Shown piece by piece: positions 47,004 to 52,425 of a stretch of DNA of 52,425 nt. The notes beneath the pieces are model-generated. The model was not told the DNA's origin. It was given only the letters and a program-made list of their open reading frames with translations, and did not search any database. Position 1 is the first letter of the stretch; every line of letters begins with the position of its first letter. The DNA is from an uncultured Pelagibacteraceae bacterium (lineage in GTDB: Bacteria; Pseudomonadota; Alphaproteobacteria; Pelagibacterales; Pelagibacteraceae). A program made the position numbers and the translations under genes. The DNA lies in the NCBI GenBank assembly GCA_902623915.1, contig CACNVM010000004.1:1-52425 (forward strand), in the 5' to 3' direction.

Positions 47004-47717
47004 ATGGGTATTGGAAAATTTCTAAAAGATCATAAATTTTCATATAGAGCATGGATGTATTATGAGCTCTATATAAAAAACTTTAGAAAAAAGATTAAAA
47101 AATATCATTCTCAACATGGTGAAGATAAAGAAATAGGTAAATTTTTTGAAAAAAAAACTAGAGGTTATTATTTTGATATTGGATGTTTTCACCCTATAAG
47201 ATACAGCAATACTTATCATCTATTCAAAAGAGGATGGCGAGGAACGAATATAGACATAAATAAAACATCTATTGATCTCTTTAATATAGCCAGGCCTAAA
47301 GACAAAAACATATGTGCAGCAATATCAGATACCTCAAATGAAGTTGATTTTTTTGAGGATGATATTTTGGGGCCAGTAAATACAATTGACAACAAGATGT
47401 ATAAGAAATCTAAAAATACATTCTTTAAAAAGGGAATTATAAAGAAAATAAAGACATATAAAATTTTTGATATAGTTTCTGAGAGTACACTTTATGAAAA
47501 GACAGATTTTTTAAATATAGACGCTGAGGGATCGGATTATAAAATAATTAGTCAAATAGACTTAAAAAATTCAAACATTAGTCTTGTTGCTATTGAAACT
47601 CACGATCCAAATGATAATAAATTAGATGATTTTAACAATATCTCTAAATATTTTGAAAATAATCGATATCTTGTTCACAATCGAGTTGGTCCAACCACTC
47701 TTTACACAAAAAAATAA
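47004..47717 (+). CDS. FkbM-family methyltransferase
   Basis: 237 residues: Rossmann SAM domain with YYFDIGCFHPIRYSNT (motif I), GWRGTNIDINKTS (motif II) and DFLNIDAEGSDYKI (motif IV), then VAIETHD. The family O-methylates sugars or hydroxyls in polysaccharides and natural products. The nearby GT2 and DegT genes at the right end fit a surface-glycan role. Its start is 34 bases from the divergent M23 gene. Confidence 0.83.
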   Translation: MGIGKFLKDHKFSYRAWMYYELYIKNFRKKIKKYHSQHGEDKEIGKFFEKKTRGYYFDIGCFHPIRYSNTYHLFKRGWRGTNIDINKTSIDLFNIARPKDKNICAAISDTSNEVDFFEDDILGPVNTIDNKMYKKSKNTFFKKGIIKKIKTYKIFDIVSESTLYEKTDFLNIDAEGSDYKIISQIDLKNSNISLVAIETHDPNDNKLDDFNNISKYFENNRYLVHNRVGPTTLYTKK

Positions 47718-47754
47718 TTGATTGTTTTTAAATTTACAGATTTAATACTTAATT

Positions 47755-49098
47755 ATGTCTGATGCAAATAAAACTATTATACCAAATTCTCTTAACGAAC
47801 ATTGGATGCCTTTTTCATCAAATAAAGACTTTAAAAAAAATCCTAGAATTATATTAAATGCTAAAGGAATTTATCTTAAAACACATGATGGAAATACTTT
47901 AATTGATGGGAGCTCTGGTCTTTATTGTAACCCATTAGGACATGGTAGAAAAGAAATAATTGAAGCAATTAAAAATCAACTGGAAAAATTAGATTATACT
48001 ATGCCTTTTCAACAGGGTTATGGTGGATCATTTGAACTAGCGACTAAAATTGCTCAAAAGACTCCAGATGATTTAAATAGAATTTTTTACACAATATGTG
48101 GTTCAACAGCGGTTGAAACTGCAATCAAAATTGCAGTTGCCTATTTCAGAGCCAAAGGAGAGCCAAAAAGATTTAGATTTATTGGAAGAGAAAGAGGATA
48201 TCACGGAATGAATATAGGCTCATTAACTGTAGGTGGAATAGTTAATAATGTAAAAGTTTTTACCGATATTTTAATGCCGGGAGTAAAACATATGAGACAT
48301 ACATTTCTTCCTGATCATAAGTTTGTAAAAGGACAACCTGAAAATGGTGAAGAGTTAGCTAATGATTTAGAAAATATCGCAAATGATATTGGTGGAGAAA
48401 ATATCGCTGCATGTGTAGTTGAACCTATAGCAGGTTCTACAGGAGTTTTAATTCCGCCCAAAGGATATTTACAAAGATTAAGAAAAATTTGTGATAAACA
48501 CGGTATACTTTTAATTTTTGATGAAGTTGTAACAGGATGGGGAAGAACTGGCTCTGCCTTTGCTGCACAAGAATTTGAAGTAACCCCAGATATTATAACA
48601 ATGGCTAAAGCCACAACCAACGGAATTGTTCCTATGGGCGTTGTTGCTGTAAGAGAAAAAATTTATGATCAAGTTATGGATGCTTCACCAGATGGCGCTA
48701 TTGAATTATTTCATGGTTATACTTATTCAGGTATACCAGTTGCTGTCTCAGCAGCGTTAGCAGTTCAAGAGATTTTTGAAAAAGAAGATATTTTCAATAG
48801 AGTTAAAAAAATATCAAGCTATTTTGAAGAAGGATTACATTCATTAAAAGATATTGAATGCGTTGAAAGCATAAGAAATTATGGTCTGCTTGGTGGTATA
48901 GACATAAAGATGAATAAAAAACCAGGAAATGCAGGTTTTCAAGTTTATAAAGAGTGTTATAAAGCAGGTATAAATATAAAACCAACTGGTGACGCTCTAA
49001 TAATTGCCCCTCCATTTGTTTGTAATAAAAAAAATATTGATGAAATTGTTGAAAAACTTCGAACAGGAATAAAAAATTACTATAAATCAATAAGATAG
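47755..49098 (+). CDS. Class III omega-amino acid--pyruvate aminotransferase
   Basis: 447 residues. LNEHWMPFSSNKDFKKNPR and GLYCNPLGHGRKEI open as in beta-alanine/omega-amino acid--pyruvate transaminases; ICGSTAVETAIKIA binds the PLP phosphate, LLIFDEVVTGWGRTG contains the PLP Asp, and ITMAKATTNGIVPMG holds the Schiff-base Lys. Beta-alanine or taurine are likely donors with pyruvate as acceptor. Taurine use is common in SAR11, but the exact donor cannot be read from the sequence. No transporter or sulfoacetaldehyde gene flanks it. Confidence 0.83.
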   Translation: MSDANKTIIPNSLNEHWMPFSSNKDFKKNPRIILNAKGIYLKTHDGNTLIDGSSGLYCNPLGHGRKEIIEAIKNQLEKLDYTMPFQQGYGGSFELATKIAQKTPDDLNRIFYTICGSTAVETAIKIAVAYFRAKGEPKRFRFIGRERGYHGMNIGSLTVGGIVNNVKVFTDILMPGVKHMRHTFLPDHKFVKGQPENGEELANDLENIANDIGGENIAACVVEPIAGSTGVLIPPKGYLQRLRKICDKHGILLIFDEVVTGWGRTGSAFAAQEFEVTPDIITMAKATTNGIVPMGVVAVREKIYDQVMDASPDGAIELFHGYTYSGIPVAVSAALAVQEIFEKEDIFNRVKKISSYFEEGLHSLKDIECVESIRNYGLLGGIDIKMNKKPGNAGFQVYKECYKAGINIKPTGDALIIAPPFVCNKKNIDEIVEKLRTGIKNYYKSIR

Positions 49099-49212
49099 TC
49101 CAAATTCTACCTCTGATAGTTTTTTAGGCTTACTAACCCATTTTGAACATCTACCAACCCACTCTTGATGATAAAATATTTTTAAATAAGTATTTTTGTG
49201 ATTGAATAAGAT

Positions 49213-49428
49213 ATGAGCGAAAGAGAAAACACTTTACAAAAAGAATTCATAAAAGAAGAAAATTTAAATGGAGAAAATTCATTAGGAAGTCCTACGTCTA
49301 AAGTAGATTTAAATAATCTTATTAAAAGGGTTAAAGATGAGGAAAAAAGGTCAAAAAGACAAAATATAGTTATCTCAGCAGCTGCCCTTTCAGCTGTAGC
49401 CGTGTTTGGTATAATTTTAACACTTTAG
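49213..49428 (+). CDS. Small tail-anchored membrane protein, unknown
   Basis: 71 residues. A charged, Glu/Lys/Asn-rich N-terminal half (KVDLNNLIKRVKDEEKRSKRQN) precedes one C-terminal hydrophobic segment (IVISAAALSAVAVFGIILTL), so the protein is probably anchored by its tail with the N-terminus inside the cell. Composition and codon use fit the neighbours. No family recognised. It ends four bases before the convergent regulator gene. Confidence 0.6.
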   Translation: MSERENTLQKEFIKEENLNGENSLGSPTSKVDLNNLIKRVKDEEKRSKRQNIVISAAALSAVAVFGIILTL

Positions 49429-49432
49429 CCAA

Positions 49433-50380
49433 TTATCTTAATACAGCTCGGTACACAATTGACGAGAACTCGGCAAATTGCCCAGCGGTGCCTTGAACAT
49501 TTGTCAAAGGATGGCTTAAGTAACCATCATTATTATTTTCCTCATTTACTAAATTATATCTTTTACTAAGCGGATCTTTTCTAACAAATTTAGCTTTTGA
49601 TAACCATTCTAATTTTCTTATACATGTTGCGCGAGGTATGCCTGTTACCTCTGATACTGATGTGGCACTGATATCTGGATATTTTTTTGATACGTTTTGT
49701 TTTATATTATTTTGTTTAAAATAATTTAATGACTGAATTAAACTTTGTAACCCAATTAAGAGTATCTCAAGATCGTTTGTCTTTTTTTGCCAATATTTCA
49801 TAAAATCTAGCTGGGTACTTAAATAATGATACCAATAAAAGCAATAATTTTTCTCAATCTCTTTGTAAAATTTTGAAAAAGGCACATCAATATTTAAAAG
49901 TTTAGATTGTTCAAATAAAAATTTTGACAATGATTTAATTTGTTCTTTTATAATTTGCATGTAGGTATCTTTTGCTTGAGATGACGGTTCCCAATAGAGG
50001 TTATTTTTATTAGATTTTTTTAAATGTTTTTGTTTAGTTAATTGTATAATTTTTCTTCTAGTAGTTTCTTTGGGCAATCCTGTGAACCTTGAAACAGAAA
50101 TTATTTTTAATTTATCTTGTATTGTATTTTGGTGATTAAACCAAAATTTATCAAGTGAAAGATCAAAATCTAAGTCTTCTTCTCTTTTTCTCATAACTTT
50201 CAAATGAAGATTTCGTGCAAAATATATAACAATTTGGCCACCCTCCAAATCACCGTAACGTTTATATATTCCGGACAAAAAAGTGCTTTGCATTTCGAAA
50301 AATGTTGGCAATATTTTAATTGAATTTTTTTCAAAAATTTGTTCAATGACCTTGTTATTTATCTTTTTTTCCAACTCCAT
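49433..50380 (-). CDS. Uncharacterised regulator with two winged-helix domains
   Basis: 315 residues from the ATG at 50380; a TTG at 50392 would add four. Two similar winged-helix motifs occur about 145 residues apart: VSRFTGLPKETTRRKII with LYWEPS as wing (about residues 95-132) and VSEVTGIPRATCIRKLEWL with KRYNLV as wing (about 240-278). They look like an internal duplication of a MarR/IclR-type reader. The regions before each HTH are helical and may dimerise. A perfect inverted repeat lies 22 bases upstream of the ATG, suggesting autoregulation. I do not recognise the family; the regulator call rests on the motifs. Confidence 0.65.
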   Translation of the reverse strand: MELEKKINNKVIEQIFEKNSIKILPTFFEMQSTFLSGIYKRYGDLEGGQIVIYFARNLHLKVMRKREEDLDFDLSLDKFWFNHQNTIQDKLKIISVSRFTGLPKETTRRKIIQLTKQKHLKKSNKNNLYWEPSSQAKDTYMQIIKEQIKSLSKFLFEQSKLLNIDVPFSKFYKEIEKNYCFYWYHYLSTQLDFMKYWQKKTNDLEILLIGLQSLIQSLNYFKQNNIKQNVSKKYPDISATSVSEVTGIPRATCIRKLEWLSKAKFVRKDPLSKRYNLVNEENNNDGYLSHPLTNVQGTAGQFAEFSSIVYRAVLR

Positions 50381-50402
50381 ATATTTTTTCAATAATTAGC
50401 CA

Positions 50403-50427
50403 TGTTCATAATGGGTTATTATGAACA
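50403..50427. promoter_or_regulatory. Perfect 10-bp inverted repeat, likely operator of the two-wHTH regulator
   Basis: TGTTCATAAT (50403-50412), spacer GGGTT, ATTATGAACA (50418-50427): a perfect dyad of 25 bases in the 95-base gap before the regulator. The length and spacing suit a dimeric HTH protein. As a terminator it is less likely because no T-run follows on either side and it is AT-rich. Confidence 0.6.
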
Positions 50428-50475
50428 ATTTTATAATTTGAAGTCAATAGAAAATTAAAAAAACTTACAAGTATT

Positions 50476-51330
50476 TTACTTTGTTATTTTCGGTCTGAAC
50501 CAAGACTTTTTTCCAATAATAGAGTTTAATGAGCCATTGAATCTTGCGTAATATATATCTCTCTTCTTTTTATTATTAATTAAAAAAAAGATTATAAATT
50601 TTAAAAATGCTGAAGCAAATTTTGGCAATATTTTAATAAAAGCTCTTATAATTCCAAAATGTTTTCTGTAAAAATAAAATGTTGACCACATAAGGTGCCA
50701 ATTTCTATTAATTTCTATTTCATCTGTATATTTTTCATTTACAGAAGAATTTCCTTTATGATTTATTTTTGAATTTTCGATGAGAAATATATATTTTTTT
50801 TTAGCTATACATCTTTTATAAAAATCATTTTCTTCATAATAGAGAAAAATTTTTTCATCAAAAAAACCTATTTCCTCAAATATTTTAAGATCGAAAAATA
50901 GAGCACAACCCGTCACAAATTTCATTTTTGAATATTTAGATTTATTTTTAAAATCCATGTAGCATTCTTTTTTATAGTCAAAATTATTTATTTTTGGAGC
51001 AAGTATAGAAAACTCTTTAATTTGTTTTGCTGCAGAAATTAAATTTTGAATAGTGTCTGGAAACACCTCAGTGTCTACATCAAGATAAAATGCGTACATC
51101 GTATCAATGTGTTTAATACCATAATTTATACCAGCCCCGTTTCCTAAATTTTCCTGAGGAATGAGCACTCTTACATTTGAGTATTTTTCCTCAAGTTTAT
51201 TTTTAAAAATTTTGTTTTTAGAATTTTCAACAACAACTATCTTAATATTTTTGTCAATCGTCATAATTGACTTCTCTATAATATCGTCTGAGTGATAACT
51301 TACGAATAAAACTGTAATTTTGTTTTCCAT
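50476..51330 (-). CDS. GT2 glycosyltransferase (rhamnosyltransferase-like)
   Basis: 284 residues: GT-A domain with VLFVSYHSDDII, VVVENSKN, NLGNGAGINYGI, the DxD-type FYLDVDTEVFP and the acceptor/base segment FFDEKIFLYYEENDFYKRC, typical of WbbL-like rhamnosyltransferases. The C-terminal part is amphipathic or membrane-associated (ILPKFASAFLKFIIFFLI). It would extend a surface glycan from a nucleotide sugar. It is divergent from the DegT gene, with the regulator just behind. Confidence 0.83.
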   Translation of the reverse strand: MENKITVLFVSYHSDDIIEKSIMTIDKNIKIVVVENSKNKIFKNKLEEKYSNVRVLIPQENLGNGAGINYGIKHIDTMYAFYLDVDTEVFPDTIQNLISAAKQIKEFSILAPKINNFDYKKECYMDFKNKSKYSKMKFVTGCALFFDLKIFEEIGFFDEKIFLYYEENDFYKRCIAKKKYIFLIENSKINHKGNSSVNEKYTDEIEINRNWHLMWSTFYFYRKHFGIIRAFIKILPKFASAFLKFIIFFLINNKKKRDIYYARFNGSLNSIIGKKSWFRPKITK

Positions 51331-51413
51331 TTGAGTGTGAAATTATAATAATCACTATTATCAAATTTTTAAATCAAGGAAAATTAAAAATTATTTGAAA
51401 TTTTTAAAACTCC

Positions 51414-52425
51414 ATGTTAATCAATAATATGTCGTTTAAAGAGCTACCTTTAATGGAACCAAAAGATGGAACAGTGCTCTTTCATCCTTATATATCTAAA
51501 TCATCTTTTAAAGAGGTCAAAAAGGTTCTATCTGGTCGTTGGATTGGACAAGGACCTTTGGTAGATAAATTTGAAAAAAAATTCAAAATAATGTTTGCAA
51601 AAAAAAACCACTGTATTTCTACCGGTTCTGGCACTGACGCTCTTCACCTTGCGTATATTTTAGCAGGTTTAAAAAAAGGTGACGAAGTCATTGCTCCAGT
51701 TTATACGTGTACAGCTACAAACATTCCTTTTTTATATATGGGAATAAAAATTAAATTTGCAGATATAGATATCGAAACAATGAATATTAGTGTCGAAAGT
51801 GTTAAAAAAAATTTAACAAAAAAAACAAAAGCTATAATATGTATGCATTATGGTGGCCTCCCATGTGATCTAGACGAACTGCAAAGTTTGGCAAAGAAAC
51901 ACAAAATACCCTTAATAGAAGACGCTGCCCATGCAATCGGAGCTACTTATAAAAAAAAACCTATAGGTAGTATAAGCGATTTCACAATGTTTAGTTTTCA
52001 AGCAATAAAACACATAACAACAGGTGACGGTGGAATGCTTTGTATAAAAAATAAAAAACTTATAGATAAAGCAAAAAGAATTAGATGGTTTGGTATCAGC
52101 AGAGAAGACAAACAAAAGGGAGTTTGGGAAAACGATATTTTTGAAGTAGGTTACAAATATCAAATGACGGATCTTGGCGCCTCCCTAGGTATTACTGCTT
52201 TAAAAGAATTTAATAAACTGCTCAAACATAGGCAAAAAATATTTCAAATTTATAAAGACATTCTTTCAAAAAATTTAAATATTTTTTGTGTTGACAAAGT
52301 TGATGGAAAAAGAACTCATGCCGCTTGGTTATTTACTCTAATATCAGAAGAAAAAGATAAAATTCAAAAAAAATTACGTGAAAAAAAAATTGAGACTAAT
52401 CAAGTTCATTTTAGAAATGATAAGT
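51414..52425 (+). CDS. DegT/DnrJ/EryC1/StrS aminotransferase (3' partial)
   Basis: The frame runs off the window; 337 residues are visible. Start ATG at 51414, with an in-frame ATG at 51429. GSGTDALHLAYILAGLKKGDEV (STGSGTDALH), APVYTCTATN, IEDAAHAIGA and the PLP Lys in FSFQAIKHITTGDGG match sugar-modifying DegT enzymes that aminate keto-sugars for O-antigens and glycans. About 30-50 residues should follow outside the window. It is the right-hand marker of a glycan cluster. Confidence 0.9.
   Translation, partial: MLINNMSFKELPLMEPKDGTVLFHPYISKSSFKEVKKVLSGRWIGQGPLVDKFEKKFKIMFAKKNHCISTGSGTDALHLAYILAGLKKGDEVIAPVYTCTATNIPFLYMGIKIKFADIDIETMNISVESVKKNLTKKTKAIICMHYGGLPCDLDELQSLAKKHKIPLIEDAAHAIGATYKKKPIGSISDFTMFSFQAIKHITTGDGGMLCIKNKKLIDKAKRIRWFGISREDKQKGVWENDIFEVGYKYQMTDLGASLGITALKEFNKLLKHRQKIFQIYKDILSKNLNIFCVDKVDGKRTHAAWLFTLISEEKDKIQKKLREKKIETNQVHFRNDK

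Noticed and set aside
49087-49218. Minus-strand open frame in the gap after the transaminase, reading ...FYHQEWVGRCSKWVSK and ending in ...EFGLSY.
   Set aside because: It looks protein-like but has no ATG, GTG or TTG between the upstream stop and the coding part, so it is at most a gene remnant; no family is recognised.
50403-50427. The dyad as a transcription terminator for the GT2 gene.
   Set aside because: AT-rich stem and no T-run after it on the minus strand; position next to a regulator start favours an operator.

Overview
The window is about 52 kb of very AT-rich, tightly packed chromosomal DNA. Gene content and order point to a streamlined marine alphaproteobacterium of the SAR11 / Candidatus Pelagibacter type. 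Evidence for this: genes overlap by 1-41 bases or are separated by a few bases; most convergent gene pairs touch or overlap; proteins are rich in Lys, Asn and Ile; and several alphaproteobacterial signatures occur (NDUFA12 next to DUF2155, a DksA that keeps one zinc-finger Cys, a short pyruvoyl-type phosphatidylserine decarboxylase, lptF-lptG next to lptD-surA-pdxA-rsmA). No rRNA, tRNA, CRISPR, transposon or prophage was seen. No gap without a gene exceeds about 150 bases.

Layout. 1-5.7 kb: a TrxR-like ferredoxin-NADP reductase (cut by the window edge), a Nu-type GST, dksA, a GT39/GT2 lipid-linked sugar transfer pair, a GFA-family zinc protein and a D-glycerate 3-kinase. 5.7-12.1 kb: tolC, recA (followed by the one clear intrinsic terminator), alaS and convergent icd. 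12.2-17.4 kb: a forward run with phospholipid synthesis (psd, pssA), rlmE, a TPR protein, panB, a YfgM-like protein and bamB. 17.4-24.5 kb (reverse): rpsF-rpsR-rplI-dnaB, then an RND/MMPL exporter with cvpA and purF. 24.6-27.1 kb: fabD-fabG-acpP-gmk. 27.1-34.1 kb (reverse): lptF-lptG-lptD-surA-pdxA-rsmA, an outer-membrane/LPS export operon whose SurA lacks its isomerase domains. 34.2-41.2 kb: pepA-ndk, purM-purN (reverse), DUF2066-hda-aspS. 41.2-46.2 kb: an orphan NrdJb-like protein, NDUFA12, DUF2155, metC, an MFS carrier and a CADD-like p-aminobenzoate synthase. 46.2-52.4 kb: an M23 peptidase, FkbM methyltransferase, omega-amino-acid transaminase, a small membrane protein, an unrecognised regulator with two winged-helix domains, a GT2 glycosyltransferase and a DegT aminotransferase that runs off the window. 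This right end looks like the edge of a variable surface-polysaccharide region.

Themes. Most genes are core housekeeping. The points most worth a second look are (i) the two-wHTH regulator with a perfect 10-bp inverted repeat just upstream of its start, (ii) the CADD-family protein that keeps the iron ligands and the aligned tyrosine thought to be consumed during p-aminobenzoate synthesis, (iii) the NrdJb-like protein without a neighbouring catalytic ribonucleotide reductase and with two half-sites 32 bp apart upstream, and (iv) the truncated SurA. Start codons were adjusted where the longest frame begins at TTG and an ATG lies a few codons inside (purF, fabD, ndk, the regulator) or where a leader is clearly untranslated (acpP). 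All functional calls come from reading motifs and gene order; no database search was run.
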